From Aestuariibacter sp. (GTDB taxonomy: Bacteria > Pseudomonadota > Gammaproteobacteria > Enterobacterales > Alteromonadaceae), in assembly GCA_017794925.1 (NCBI GenBank), contig CP051238.1, forward strand, positions 743,702 through 807,701: 64,000 bases of DNA. Direction: 5' to 3'. How positions within the stretch are numbered: the stretch's first letter is position 1; the number at the start of each line of letters is the position of its first letter. Below, one piece after another: positions 19,058-27,398 of this stretch. Position numbers and translations under genes: made by a program. The notes beneath the pieces were generated by a model that was not told the DNA's origin, ran no database searches, and saw only the letters and a list, made by a program, of their open reading frames with translations.

Positions 19058-19534
19058 ATGATCACCTGGACGTTACTGCCGTTTTCATCGCTTACTACCC
19101 ATCAGCTGTATGCGCTGTTAAAGCTGCGCACCAATGTGTTTGTGGTTGAGCAAAACTGCCCGTATCCGGAACTGGACGACAAAGACACCAAGCAGGATGT
19201 GTATCACCTGCTGGGTTATCAGCGATTGGATGATGGTCAATCTGAGCCAGAGCTGGTGGCCTATGCGCGCTTGCTACCGCCTGGAGTGAGCTATCCCCAG
19301 GTCAGTATTGGCCGGGTTGCTGTCGCTGAGTCTGCCAGAGGCCAGAAGCTGGGTCATGCACTGGTTGCCGAAGCGTTGAAAGGCTGTGAGCAAACATGGC
19401 CCGGACAGGATATTCAGATAGGCGCGCAGGTGTATCTGGAAGCCTTTTATAAAAGCTTTGGATTTACGCGCCAGTCAGAGGACTACCTGGAAGACGGTAT
19501 TCCGCACGTGGATATGTTGCTGTCGAAAGTCTGA
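19058..19534 (+). CDS. GNAT-family N-acetyltransferase, ElaA-like
   Basis: 158 residues. The start TTHQLYALLKLRTNVFVVEQ matches ElaA, and PYPELDDKDTKQDVYHLLGY follows as in the family. The acetyl-CoA-binding region is IGRVAVAESARGQKLGHALV (motif A, about residues 86-105), and LEAFYKSFGF is motif B. ElaA substrates are not firmly known. It has its own ribosome site (TATGGGGGATACACC) and stands between two terminators, so it is probably monocistronic. Confidence 0.85.
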   Translation: MITWTLLPFSSLTTHQLYALLKLRTNVFVVEQNCPYPELDDKDTKQDVYHLLGYQRLDDGQSEPELVAYARLLPPGVSYPQVSIGRVAVAESARGQKLGHALVAEALKGCEQTWPGQDIQIGAQVYLEAFYKSFGFTRQSEDYLEDGIPHVDMLLSKV

Positions 19535-19907
19535 AGCCTGAATTCTCTAATGACTGATGAACACAAGGTTGGGGCAACGTTATCCTTATGCGCTTGAATC
19601 CTTTATATCGCTCTACACTAACATTCATCAGTTTCTGGGATCATAGGATGAAATCTATCCAAAATAAGTATATTCACCGTTAACGGTGATTTTATGAGTC
19701 TAATTCAATTTTAAATCAATAATTAACTGATATCGGTGATTTATTGAGTGTGATGTTGTGAGTATCCGGACATGCCAATCGTATAGGCACGACTATAATT
19801 CAGCCCAATACGGTGAGTGCCACAGCACCTAATCAACAACCTGAAAAAATAAAACCGCCGTTAGGCGGTTTTATAGATGTTCACAAAAAATGAATCAGCT
19901 TGAAGCG
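19535..19907. other. intergenic region with a 16-base palindrome and a repeated half-site
   Basis: No gene is visible in 373 bases. It contains the perfect palindrome TCACCGTTAACGGTGA at 19674-19689. About 45 bases on, the sequence TCGGTGATTTATTGAGT closely repeats the right flank ACGGTGATTTTATGAGT. The yicC terminator lies at its right end. Function unknown. Confidence 0.6.
19851..19872 (-). terminator. terminator after yicC
   Basis: Nine-base stem AAAACCGCC / GGCGGTTTT with a four-base loop. The minus-strand transcript ends in a U-run. It sits 36 bases past the yicC stop. Confidence 0.8.
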
Positions 19908-20771
19908 TTATTCAATATTCTGAATTTGTTCACGCATCTGCTCAATTAGCACTTTAAGCTCTACAGCTGATTGCGTAATCTCAGTGCTGATTGACTTAGA
20001 ACCCAGCGTATTAGATTCGCGGTTGAATTCCTGCATCATGAAGTCGAGACGTCGGCCGCATGCGCCGCCTTTTTTCAGGATTTTACGGGTTTCTGCCACG
20101 TGTGAGTTCAGACGATCGAGTTCTTCGGCTACGTCGACTTTTTGTGCCAACAGAATCATTTCCTGTTCTACACGGGCAGCATCCAGTTCCAGTTTAGCTT
20201 CTTCAAAACGGGCCTGAATTTTCTCGCGTTGCCAGGTCAGGATTTCCGGCATGCGCTGCGCCACTTTCTCAGCTTCTACCTCAATGGCGTCCAGTCGCTG
20301 TTCAATCAGCGATTTCAGGGTTTCACCCTCGGCACCACGTGCGGCAATAAAGTCGTTCATGGCTTTGTCCAAGCCTTCCAGCATATCGGCCTGAATAGCA
20401 TCCATATCGGCTTCTTCAGAGGCGATCACGCCTGGCCATTTTAATACGTCCAGAGGATTAACTCCGGTAGACTGACCGTGAGACTGAACCCAATCGGCAG
20501 CGTGAAGGACTTGTTTTGCCAATTGCTCATTGAGATTCAATTTCGTTACAGCTGAGTCATTGGCAGTGAAACGAAGTGCGCACTCAACTTTTCCGCGTTG
20601 AAGACGCTTGCGAAAACGCTCGCGTAATACAGGCTCTAAGCTGCGAAACTGCTCTGGTAGACGAAAATACGTTTCCAGGTAGCGCTGGTTAACCGAGCGA
20701 ATTTCCCATACTGCGGTTCCCCACTCTTTTTTTACTTCGCTGCGCGCGAATGCCGTCATGCTGTAAATCAT
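19908..20771 (-). CDS. yicC: YicC-family endoribonuclease
   Basis: 287 residues, the same length as E. coli YicC. It starts MIYSMTAFAR, the family's invariant opening; the conserved IRSVNQRYLE follows, and the C-terminal DUF1732 part has GRRLDFMMQEFNRE and NTLGSKS. YicC proteins are ring-forming endoribonucleases linked to small-RNA turnover. I start at ATG 20771, with GGA about nine bases upstream, rather than at 20789, which would add six residues not seen in the family. Divergent from rph, with a parS-like site in the spacer. Confidence 0.93.
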   Translation of the reverse strand: MIYSMTAFARSEVKKEWGTAVWEIRSVNQRYLETYFRLPEQFRSLEPVLRERFRKRLQRGKVECALRFTANDSAVTKLNLNEQLAKQVLHAADWVQSHGQSTGVNPLDVLKWPGVIASEEADMDAIQADMLEGLDKAMNDFIAARGAEGETLKSLIEQRLDAIEVEAEKVAQRMPEILTWQREKIQARFEEAKLELDAARVEQEMILLAQKVDVAEELDRLNSHVAETRKILKKGGACGRRLDFMMQEFNRESNTLGSKSISTEITQSAVELKVLIEQMREQIQNIE

Positions 20772-20860
20772 GTTGTATCCAATTGGCATAATGAAGATTT
20801 TTACTGTGGTTAATCATACTACAGTGCGCACATTAACCCTAACCTTTGGTAGAAATGCTG

Positions 20861-20876
20861 TGTTTCACATGAAACA
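20861..20876. other. parS-like centromere site (15 of 16 bases)
   Basis: TGTTTCACATGAAACA differs at one central base from the conserved chromosomal parS sequence TGTTTCACGTGAAACA bound by ParB. It lies in the yicC-rph intergenic region, where no coding sequence constrains it. rph-pyrE-yicC is near the origin in many gammaproteobacteria, where parS sites cluster. The changed base lies in the CACGTG core, so ParB affinity may be reduced. Confidence 0.5.
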
Positions 20877-20972
20877 TCGGCGGTAGGTCGTTCATTTTCC
20901 AGTACCATTTACGCTATACTATGCGCGTTTAAACATTCAACGCACCCATACCGGTAACTTCAGGAGATCACC

Positions 20973-21686
20973 ATGCGCCCAAGCGGCAGAACCGCCAGTC
21001 AAATTCGCCCTGTCACTATCACTCGACACTACACCTGCCACGCAGAAGGGTCAGTGCTGGTTGAATTCGGCAATACCAAGGTGTTGTGTAATGCAACGGT
21101 AGAAGAAGGCGTCCCGCGCTTTATGAAAGGTCAGGGTAAAGGTTGGATCACGGCTGAATACAGCATGTTGCCACGCGCTACTCATACTCGCTCTCAGCGC
21201 GAAGCAGCGCGCGGTAAGCAAGGTGGTCGTACGCTGGAAATTCAGCGTCTGATCGCGCGCTCTTTGCGTGCCGCGGTAGATCTGAAGCTGTTGGGTGAGA
21301 ACACCATTACCATCGACTGTGATGTTATTCAGGCCGACGGTGGCACCCGCACTGCGTCTATTACGGGTGCTTGTGTGGCGCTGGTGGATGCACTCACGCA
21401 CATGCGCAACAAAGGGATCCTGAAAGCGAACCCGCTTAAGTTTATGGTTGCCGCATTGTCGGTGGGTATTTATGAAGGTGCGCCAGTAGCCGATCTTGAG
21501 TATGTAGAAGACTCAGCGGCAGAGACAGACATGAACGTGGTAATGACCGAAACAGGTAAGCTGATCGAAGTACAAGGTACCGCTGAAGGCGAGCCCTTTT
21601 CTTTCGACGAGTTACAGGAATTGCTCGACATTGCCAAGCATGGATTGCGCGAATTATTCGATATTCAAAAAGCAGCATTAAATTAA
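20973..21686 (+). CDS. rph: ribonuclease PH
   Basis: 237 residues, standard for RNase PH, the phosphate-dependent 3'-to-5' exoribonuclease that trims tRNA 3' ends. It starts [20 protein letters not shown], with [20 protein letters not shown], the phosphate-site [16 protein letters not shown] and the catalytic [19 protein letters not shown]. It is full length, unlike the frameshifted rph of E. coli K-12. The AGGAGATCACC ribosome site fits the ATG. pyrE follows after 14 bases, the usual rph-pyrE operon. Confidence 0.97.
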   Translation: MRPSGRTASQIRPVTITRHYTCHAEGSVLVEFGNTKVLCNATVEEGVPRFMKGQGKGWITAEYSMLPRATHTRSQREAARGKQGGRTLEIQRLIARSLRAAVDLKLLGENTITIDCDVIQADGGTRTASITGACVALVDALTHMRNKGILKANPLKFMVAALSVGIYEGAPVADLEYVEDSAAETDMNVVMTETGKLIEVQGTAEGEPFSFDELQELLDIAKHGLRELFDIQKAALN

Positions 21687-21700
21687 GGCAGGCTGGTTTA

Positions 21701-22342
21701 ATGAAAGCATTCCAACAAGAATTTATTGAGTTCGCCATTGCCCGTGGCGTACTTAAATTTGGTGAATTTACCTTAAAGTCAGGCCGTAAAAGCCCGTATT
21801 TTTTCAATGCAGGCTTGTTTAATCGCGGCGGTGATCTGGCAAAACTGGGTCGTTACTATGCGGCGGCGTTAACCGATGCAGGCATTGAATTCGATGTACT
21901 GTTTGGCCCTGCGTACAAAGGTATTCCTATTGCCACAACAACAGCTGTGGCATTGGCTGACCACCACGACGCCGATGTACCCTACTGCTTTAACCGCAAA
22001 GAAGCCAAAGCTCACGGTGAAGGCGGCACACTGGTAGGTAGCCCGCTTGAAGGTAAAATTATGCTGGTGGATGACGTGATTACTGCCGGTACTGCCATTC
22101 GTGAATCAATGACACTGATTGAAGCGAGTGGTGCCACACTGGCTGGCGTATTGATTGCGTTGGATCGTCAGGAAAAAGGCAAAGGCGAGTTGTCTGCCAT
22201 TCAGGAAGTTGAGCGTGACTACGGCACTAAAGTAGTTTCAATTGTTACGCTGGCTGACGTCGTTGCTTATCTGCAGCAATCAGGTGGCCATGACGACAGC
22301 ATTGCCGCTATTAAGGCGTATCGCGAAGCCTATGGCATCTAA
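21701..22342 (+). CDS. pyrE: orotate phosphoribosyltransferase
   Basis: 213 residues, matching the family. It makes orotidine 5'-phosphate from orotate and PRPP in pyrimidine synthesis. [18 protein letters not shown] at the N-terminus, the flexible catalytic loop [12 protein letters not shown] and the PRPP-binding [13 protein letters not shown] are intact. It is the second gene after rph, and its last codons overlap the tusA start by 11 bases. No obvious attenuator lies between rph and pyrE. Confidence 0.97.
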   Translation: MKAFQQEFIEFAIARGVLKFGEFTLKSGRKSPYFFNAGLFNRGGDLAKLGRYYAAALTDAGIEFDVLFGPAYKGIPIATTTAVALADHHDADVPYCFNRKEAKAHGEGGTLVGSPLEGKIMLVDDVITAGTAIRESMTLIEASGATLAGVLIALDRQEKGKGELSAIQEVERDYGTKVVSIVTLADVVAYLQQSGGHDDSIAAIKAYREAYGI

Positions 22343-22583
22343 TACCGACTTTAGCAGCGCCGATCAGGAGCTTGATGCTCTGGGGTTGCGTTGTCCCGAG
22401 CCCGTGATGATGTTACGCATGACCATGCGTAAGCTGGAAGACGGACAAACGCTGAGCGTTACCGCCGATGATCCTGCCACTGTGCGGGACATTCCCAGTT
22501 TCTGCCGGTTTATGCAGCATACTTTGCTGGCTTCAGACACCGAATCAGTGCCCTATCGTTATCTGATCAAAAAAGGCGTGTAG
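22332..22583 (+). CDS. tusA: sulfurtransferase TusA
   Basis: 83 residues with the family's key motif [14 protein letters not shown], in which Cys carries the persulfide relayed to TusBCD for 2-thiouridine in tRNA. The [15 protein letters not shown] segment is also typical. The start is ATG 22332 (MASNTDF), inside the end of pyrE in another frame. The frame opens earlier, at 22242, but that would overlap pyrE by 100 bases. Translational coupling with pyrE is likely. It ends three bases before the convergent small gene. Confidence 0.92.
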   Translation: MASNTDFSSADQELDALGLRCPEPVMMLRMTMRKLEDGQTLSVTADDPATVRDIPSFCRFMQHTLLASDTESVPYRYLIKKGV

Positions 22584-22586
22584 TCG

Positions 22587-22766
22587 CTATTTTGATTCCG
22601 ACACTGCCTGTAGTAACAATTGCTGCAGGCATTGTTTCTGTTTAGCCGACGTACCGTGCACGTCACACAAATGGATGTTGTGACCCTGCAATAAGCGTTT
22701 CAGCACACTTACCCGCATTTTTACGCTGACAAATTCTGGCTCTGGGGTTGGTATAGATCCTCTCAC
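22587..22766 (-). CDS. 59-residue conserved-looking small protein, unknown
   Basis: Not recognised. The GTG start at 22766 lies 12 bases after the stop of the upstream 153-residue gene and in its frame, with GGGA eight bases before it. The product is basic and soluble, with no signal peptide. The core runs VLKRLLQGHNIHLCDVHGT, followed by a Gln/Leu-rich helix (KQKQCLQQLLLQAV) and two Cys. The compact fit between tusA and the Fur-controlled gene, with three bases to tusA, argues that it is real. Likely the second gene of the Fur-box operon. Confidence 0.5.
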   Translation of the reverse strand: MRGSIPTPEPEFVSVKMRVSVLKRLLQGHNIHLCDVHGTSAKQKQCLQQLLLQAVSESK

Positions 22767-22778
22767 TGGTAAATCCCG

Positions 22779-23240
22779 TTAGTGCAATACGTGTGATGTC
22801 TTGTCAGATGCACCTAACTTAAGCCATCCCATTAATTCCTGAATAATATGCATGAGCCTGGGTTCGCTGGCATACATAGGCATGAGTGCGGCTAATTGTT
22901 GCTGTGTGTCCTGAATAATCGACTGCGCGGTTGATTGAGTCTTTATTGCATTCGTAGACGAGTTGGCCTGAATACACCGCTCAACCGCAATGGCAGAGGC
23001 AGCAAAAAACACCAAATCTTTCTGGCTTTCGGCAGAATGCTGATCGACGGGCCTTAGTGCTAATAGCACTGACTGAGCTACTTCCCACACCAATTGATTA
23101 AATGTAAACGCTTTTTGTAAATCCCCATTTTGCTGATAGGCACGGGCCTGATTACGCAGCACATGTCGCTCCTGTCGGGCATGATCAGGGTTAAGTTGAA
23201 GCCATTTTCGATAAACGGGGCAAAGCAATTGTGTACGCAT
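22779..23240 (-). CDS. uncharacterised soluble protein behind a Fur box
   Basis: 153 residues, no family recognised. No signal peptide or membrane helix; mostly helical, rich in Gln and Ala. The N-terminal part (LCPVYRKWLQLNPDHARQERHV and on) has the look of a TPR-like helix pair, and LVWEVAQSVLLAL is amphipathic. The ATG is preceded by AAAAGGAGGT. A perfect Fur-type site lies 53 bases upstream, so expression is probably iron-repressed. The small 59-residue gene follows in the same direction. Iron-related function is inferred from the site alone. Confidence 0.72.
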   Translation of the reverse strand: MRTQLLCPVYRKWLQLNPDHARQERHVLRNQARAYQQNGDLQKAFTFNQLVWEVAQSVLLALRPVDQHSAESQKDLVFFAASAIAVERCIQANSSTNAIKTQSTAQSIIQDTQQQLAALMPMYASEPRLMHIIQELMGWLKLGASDKTSHVLH

Positions 23241-23292
23241 GCAGACCTCCTTTTTAGTGATTCGCTGCGAGGTACAATCAATCTAATCTAAA

Positions 23293-23307
23293 TGATAATT
23301 ATTATCA
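23293..23307. promoter_or_regulatory. Fur box
   Basis: TGATAATTATTATCA is a perfect 7-1-7 inverted repeat of the Fur consensus TGATAATnATTATCA. It lies 53 bases upstream of the minus-strand 153-residue gene and downstream of yqaA in the other direction's numbering, so the target is the unknown operon. Confidence 0.85.
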
Positions 23308-23372
23308 ATTGTGATTTTGGGGTAAATAATGTCTAGGAGAGCAAATCGGGCATTTGATAAATGAAATAGGGA

Positions 23373-23954
23373 TTAGCTAAACGCCAGCCAAAGGCCTGCG
23401 CAAACCAACGTAATGCCAATCATGGCTTTGGTGCGGTACCGACGTATGAATTGCTCTGCCTGGTTACCGAGCAGTTTTACCGCCAGCGCCAATCCAAAGT
23501 AACGGATAGACCGGGCGATAATGGTGGCTAACAAGAACAGCGCTAGAGAATATTTAGTGGCGCCAGCGGCCAGCATAGCAATCTGAAAAGGAATGGGCAC
23601 AATGCCCAACGTAAGCACGAACCAAAACCCCTGAGATGCCATTTTCTGTTCGACGCGTTCAAACTGTGCTTCGCTGCCAAACAGCTCAATCAACGAACCG
23701 CCAATAGCATCAAACAAAAAATAACCGAGGGCGTAACCAAAAAGTGCACCGATCACGCAGCCAACGGTGGCCATTAGCGCGATATGCCAGAGCTTATCGC
23801 GCTTGGCCTGCATTAACGGAATCAACACGGCTTCTAAAGGAACAGGCACAATGGTTGATTCTAAAAACGATGCAATGGTAATGCCCCGCAACATATTGCG
23901 AGACTCCACCATTGCTTTGGTTTTTTGCTTTAATACCCGTTTGACGTTTTTCAA
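23373..23954 (-). CDS. YqaA-like membrane protein (VTT/DedA-related)
   Basis: 193 residues with about four to five hydrophobic segments. ASFLESTIVPVPLEAVLIPL resembles the re-entrant loop of the VTT/SNARE-associated fold, and GFWFVLTLGIVPIPFQIAML is the matching second loop. DedA/YqaA proteins take part in membrane lipid or proton-coupled transport; the exact role here is unknown. The start is uncertain: TTG at 23954 has AGGTAG upstream, whereas ATG 23912 has no ribosome site. It follows the amidohydrolase gene by 13 bases and is probably co-transcribed with it. Confidence 0.78.
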   Translation of the reverse strand: MKNVKRVLKQKTKAMVESRNMLRGITIASFLESTIVPVPLEAVLIPLMQAKRDKLWHIALMATVGCVIGALFGYALGYFLFDAIGGSLIELFGSEAQFERVEQKMASQGFWFVLTLGIVPIPFQIAMLAAGATKYSLALFLLATIIARSIRYFGLALAVKLLGNQAEQFIRRYRTKAMIGITLVCAGLWLAFS

Positions 23955-23967
23955 CAGAACAATCTAC

Positions 23968-25257
23968 CTATTGTTTGTAAATCTTGCCGTCCTTCATTAC
24001 AAACTGTACGTGTTCCAGCACGGAGACATCAGCCAGAGGATCACCTTTAACGGCAATAATATCAGCCAGTTTGCCAGCTTCTAATGTACCCAAAGTGTCT
24101 TCTATGCCCAGCAGTTTTGCAGTATTGACGGTTGCACTTAAGATAGCATCTGCAGGCGGCATGCCAGCTTCAACCATCAGTGCAAATTCCTGTGCGTTGT
24201 CGCCATGTGCAGAAACACCGCTGTCGGTGCCAAATGCGATATTGACGCCGGCTTTGTAGGCTTTACCAAAGGTAGCCTGGATCAGCGGTCCAATAGCGGC
24301 GGCTTTCGGGCGAACGATTTCAGGGAAATAACCATCGATTTTGGCTTTTTCGGCCACAAAATTTCCGGCAAGGATAGTCGGCACGTAGTATGTACCGTGC
24401 TTCTTCATCAGTTTCATGACTTCCTTATCCATGTAGGTGCCGTGTTCAATGGAGGCAACACCGGCTTTTATCGCGCGGATCATGCCTTCTTTTCCGTGTG
24501 CATGTACGGCGACTTTCATGCCGTAATCCTTCGCAGTTTCAACCACGGCTACCAGCTCGTCATCCATAAACTGCGGGTTCTGACCACTTTTTGCTACGCT
24601 TAACACGCCGCCGGTGGCGGTAATTTTGATCGTATCAGCCCCGTCTTTATAACGCTGTCTTACCGCCTGGCGGGCTTCATCGACACCGTTAATCACTCCC
24701 TGCTCAGGACCTACATGAGGGCTGATTAATTTTGCCATGCCGTTGCTAGGATCCGCGTGTCCACCTGTGGTGGCGATTGATTTGGCTGCGGTGTAAATAC
24801 GAGGGCCTTTCGCTATGCCTTTGCTGATAGCATTGCGCAGCGCAACGGTTTCGTTGTAGCTGTCACCCAGATTTCGAACTGTGGTAAACCCGGCCATTAG
24901 CGTCTTTTCTGCATAATGCGATGCCATCAAGGCGTAATCTGCTTCGTTTTGTGTAAAGCGTTTTAGGTATGACGCCGTACCGCCTTGCTGAAAGCTTAGG
25001 TGGACGTGCATATCCATTAAGCCTGGCAGTACCACTGAATCCGACAAATCGACAAGGGTGTCGCCTTCGCCTACGGCAATATGCCCCTTCTCCACTCGAG
25101 TAATGGTATTACCGTCTACCACAATGGATACCGGGCCGGTGAGCTTTTCGCTGGTGCTGGTAAAGGCTTGTCCGGCATGAATAACAGTGGCCGCCTGTAG
25201 CAAGCCGACAGGCAGCAGCGCCGTCGCCAGGGTGAGTGATTTAAACCAAGTTTTCAT
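23968..25257 (-). CDS. secreted amidohydrolase (imidazolonepropionase/prolidase-like)
   Basis: 429 residues. The signal peptide ends near LLQA-AT. Metal-dependent hydrolase signatures follow: [12 protein letters not shown] (first HxH), KITATGGV with the probable carboxylated-lysine region, [20 protein letters not shown] and FGTDSGV with the catalytic Asp. The ending [19 protein letters not shown] is typical of the whole superfamily. Related periplasmic enzymes hydrolyse dipeptides (Xaa-Pro or Xaa-Arg/Lys), so a periplasmic peptidase role is likely, though the substrate is open. First gene of an operon with yqaA-like. Confidence 0.88.
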   Translation of the reverse strand: MKTWFKSLTLATALLPVGLLQAATVIHAGQAFTSTSEKLTGPVSIVVDGNTITRVEKGHIAVGEGDTLVDLSDSVVLPGLMDMHVHLSFQQGGTASYLKRFTQNEADYALMASHYAEKTLMAGFTTVRNLGDSYNETVALRNAISKGIAKGPRIYTAAKSIATTGGHADPSNGMAKLISPHVGPEQGVINGVDEARQAVRQRYKDGADTIKITATGGVLSVAKSGQNPQFMDDELVAVVETAKDYGMKVAVHAHGKEGMIRAIKAGVASIEHGTYMDKEVMKLMKKHGTYYVPTILAGNFVAEKAKIDGYFPEIVRPKAAAIGPLIQATFGKAYKAGVNIAFGTDSGVSAHGDNAQEFALMVEAGMPPADAILSATVNTAKLLGIEDTLGTLEAGKLADIIAVKGDPLADVSVLEHVQFVMKDGKIYKQ

Positions 25258-25511
25258 TGTTGTTCTCTTTTGTTGTTGTAGTTAATGGACTTTTCTTTCC
25301 CTTATCGACTCGCTGAGCAGAACAACGGTCGGGGGAGTAGAAATAACTCTATGTGAACTTTTGCAGATAGGCAAAACAGGCAGCGCCTTTTTCGGTGGAA
25401 TCATAGCTTTCTACGGCGAATATCGGTCATAAAAAGTACAATTGAGCATGGTCTTTCGCATTGAATTCAGCAATACTGGGATGAACCAATAATAAAAAGG
25501 AAGTCGTACCG

Positions 25512-25835
25512 ATGGAAACGTCTTTGAAGCGCTTATCGCCGCATTCTTTTGCGTTACATACCGCATTAGTCTTTGCCATACTGACACTGTTATTTATTTT
25601 GCCCATGACGTTGTTTATGAACGCCATGACACCAGAGATGCCTGACGGTTCAATGCCCGCTGCGATGTTTGGGTTTATGACCTTTGTCATGCCGCTGATT
25701 TATTTTGTATTTACCTATATTTTCGGTTTTATTGGCGCGCTTATTTACAATGTAATCGCTAAAAAAACCGGAGGTATTCGTTGCCAAATCGACACGTCCT
25801 CTGACGTGCAGACACAAGTAACGGAAGAGGTGTAA
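25512..25835 (+). CDS. two-helix inner-membrane protein, unknown
   Basis: 107 residues with two membrane segments (about 14-37 and 50-80). The second, VMPLIYFVFTYIFGFIGALIYNVIAKKTGG, is typical of small DUF3566-like membrane proteins, but I cannot name the family. A clear AAAAAGGAAG ribosome site precedes the ATG. The C-terminal 25 residues are polar and Thr/Glu-rich. It lies 51 bases before the LPP20-like gene on the same strand and may be transcribed with it. Confidence 0.7.
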   Translation: METSLKRLSPHSFALHTALVFAILTLLFILPMTLFMNAMTPEMPDGSMPAAMFGFMTFVMPLIYFVFTYIFGFIGALIYNVIAKKTGGIRCQIDTSSDVQTQVTEEV

Positions 25836-25886
25836 TCAACAGCAATGGGAGACCATTGTTATGGAATTAATTGCAGGGAGGCAAAC

Positions 25887-26876
25887 ATGTTTACACGCCG
25901 TAAATTATTAACTTTACCTATAACAATGCTCATCTTGTGGATAGGTGTTATGGGTATTGCTCAGGCAAAATTACCCGATTGGGTCGAATCACCTACCCCC
26001 GATACGGATACCCATTTATACAGTGTGGGGTCATCCGCTACGTTGGATTTAGCTAAAAAAGCCGCATTGGTAGAGCTTGCTGGTAAGGTTAACAGCCGGG
26101 TTCAGCAGCTTTATCAGTCAAAAGAGAGAGCGGTTAACGATCAGTATTCCAGCTGGACGTCGGTAGATACCGAGGTAGAAATTGGTGAAACCGATCTGCG
26201 TTACTTCTACGTAAACCAAACTGAGCAAATCGGCAACGTGTACTGGGTTGAATTAGTGCTGGACAAGGTAAAGATGGCCCAGGATCTGTCGGCTCGTCTG
26301 GAACTTGAGCACAGCACTCTGCAATCTCAAATGAATGCATTAATGCAACAATCTATGTTTGTTCAGTTTCTGCAGGCGAAGGTGGCTACGGGTAATATTG
26401 CATCGGTTAAACAAATCATTATTCAGCTACAGTTTTTTCAACAGGGCTTGGATACCAATTATTACAGCAGTCAGTACAACGAATACTTAAGCACGATTCA
26501 GCAAGCTGTGGCCGGTAATCAGGTGTACCTTGATGACAGTAAAGCGCAGCCCCAGGTTGCTGCTCTCATCCGCAATTGGCTCGCAGAACAAGGCGTAAAT
26601 CTGGCCTCAAAGAAGAACGCTAAAACGGATGTCCTGTTAGTCTCGACCGAAGTCAATGAATATCAGGATAAACGCGATGCGTTTAACGCAGAGATTGTGA
26701 CGACGATTAAAGTGGAGTCTGCCAAACAAGGGCAAATAGGTCATGCAACCCTGCAAACCAAGGGACGGGACTATAAACGTGCAGACCAGGCGATTGGCAA
26801 GGCGGTCAAAGCACTAAAGCTGAGAATTCAACGACAACAACCGGTAGAATTACTGAATATTGTGGTAACCGGGTAA
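25887..26876 (+). CDS. exported LPP20-like protein
   Basis: About 329 residues. The signal peptide includes TMLILWIGVMGIAQA. The mature start LPDWVESPTP and the pattern LYSVGSSATLDLAKKAALVELAGKV, followed by ETDLRYFYVNQTEQIGNVYWVELVLDK, match the LPP20/FlgT-N type fold found in envelope proteins. There is no lipobox Cys, so it is soluble periplasmic. I start at ATG 25887 with GGGAGGCAAAC upstream; the frame is open from 25845, but that adds 14 residues before the signal peptide. Part of a cluster of exported unknown proteins. Confidence 0.75.
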   Translation: MFTRRKLLTLPITMLILWIGVMGIAQAKLPDWVESPTPDTDTHLYSVGSSATLDLAKKAALVELAGKVNSRVQQLYQSKERAVNDQYSSWTSVDTEVEIGETDLRYFYVNQTEQIGNVYWVELVLDKVKMAQDLSARLELEHSTLQSQMNALMQQSMFVQFLQAKVATGNIASVKQIIIQLQFFQQGLDTNYYSSQYNEYLSTIQQAVAGNQVYLDDSKAQPQVAALIRNWLAEQGVNLASKKNAKTDVLLVSTEVNEYQDKRDAFNAEIVTTIKVESAKQGQIGHATLQTKGRDYKRADQAIGKAVKALKLRIQRQQPVELLNIVVTG

Positions 26877-26879
26877 TCA

Positions 26880-27155
26880 GTGCGTAAAACTAAATTCGAT
26901 ATTTATTTCGATATTGGCGAAAAGTTAGTGCCTGCTTTATTAACATTAAAAAGCAGACAGTTAGGCCCTGTTTTGGATGGATTTTCATCGTCTCTCATGC
27001 AAATTAAAAACTGGCTGAATGAAGATACATTTCCAACATCTAAGTCTGCACTCGCAAACGGACTTGAACAGGGGATAAACGAGTTGCCGTTTTTTATTGA
27101 AAATATGGAATCAAACCTGCGAGCTGAGGCGTTTAATATTTATTACCAAACTTAG
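26880..27155 (+). CDS. 91-residue hypothetical protein
   Basis: Not recognised. The GTG start comes three bases after the stop of the LPP20-like gene, so it is probably translated from the same mRNA. No signal peptide; predicted helical, ending IENMESNLRAEAFNIYYQT. Composition is ordinary, with no strong shadow-frame signature, and nothing overlaps on the other strand. The ribosome site is weak. Confidence 0.5.
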   Translation: MRKTKFDIYFDIGEKLVPALLTLKSRQLGPVLDGFSSSLMQIKNWLNEDTFPTSKSALANGLEQGINELPFFIENMESNLRAEAFNIYYQT

Positions 27156-27185
27156 AATTCTGTTATTCCTGCGTATCAGGAAAAG

Positions 27186-27398
27186 ATGAATAGACGCATA
27201 AAACGTACTTTATCGCGCGGAAAAATAAACAGTGAAAGCGAGTTCTATCTTCTGCAAAACAGGTTTGATACTCTTGAAGGTAGCGATACCGAAGAAGCTT
27301 CTGGGATTTCAGAATTGCTGGGGGAATATGAATCATCCCGGTGTAACCAGGATGATTCTGTTGGTTATAACATTAACCCCAGTCACCCACGGAGTTAA
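27186..27398 (+). CDS. 70-residue hypothetical protein
   Basis: Not recognised. The ATG is preceded by AGGAAAAG at good spacing. A basic N-terminus (MNRRIKRTLSRGK) is followed by an acidic part (LEGSDTEEASGISELLGEYES). The last 26 bases overlap the convergent exported-protein gene at 27373. It follows the 91-residue gene by 30 bases. A short cytoplasmic protein, perhaps a regulator or binding partner, but no function is inferred. Confidence 0.45.
   Translation: MNRRIKRTLSRGKINSESEFYLLQNRFDTLEGSDTEEASGISELLGEYESSRCNQDDSVGYNINPSHPRS

Noticed and set aside
25527..25536. AAGCGCTT core resembling the LacI operator near 25530
   Set aside because: It lies inside codons of the small membrane protein gene, without the flanking AGAAAG/CTTTCT arms.
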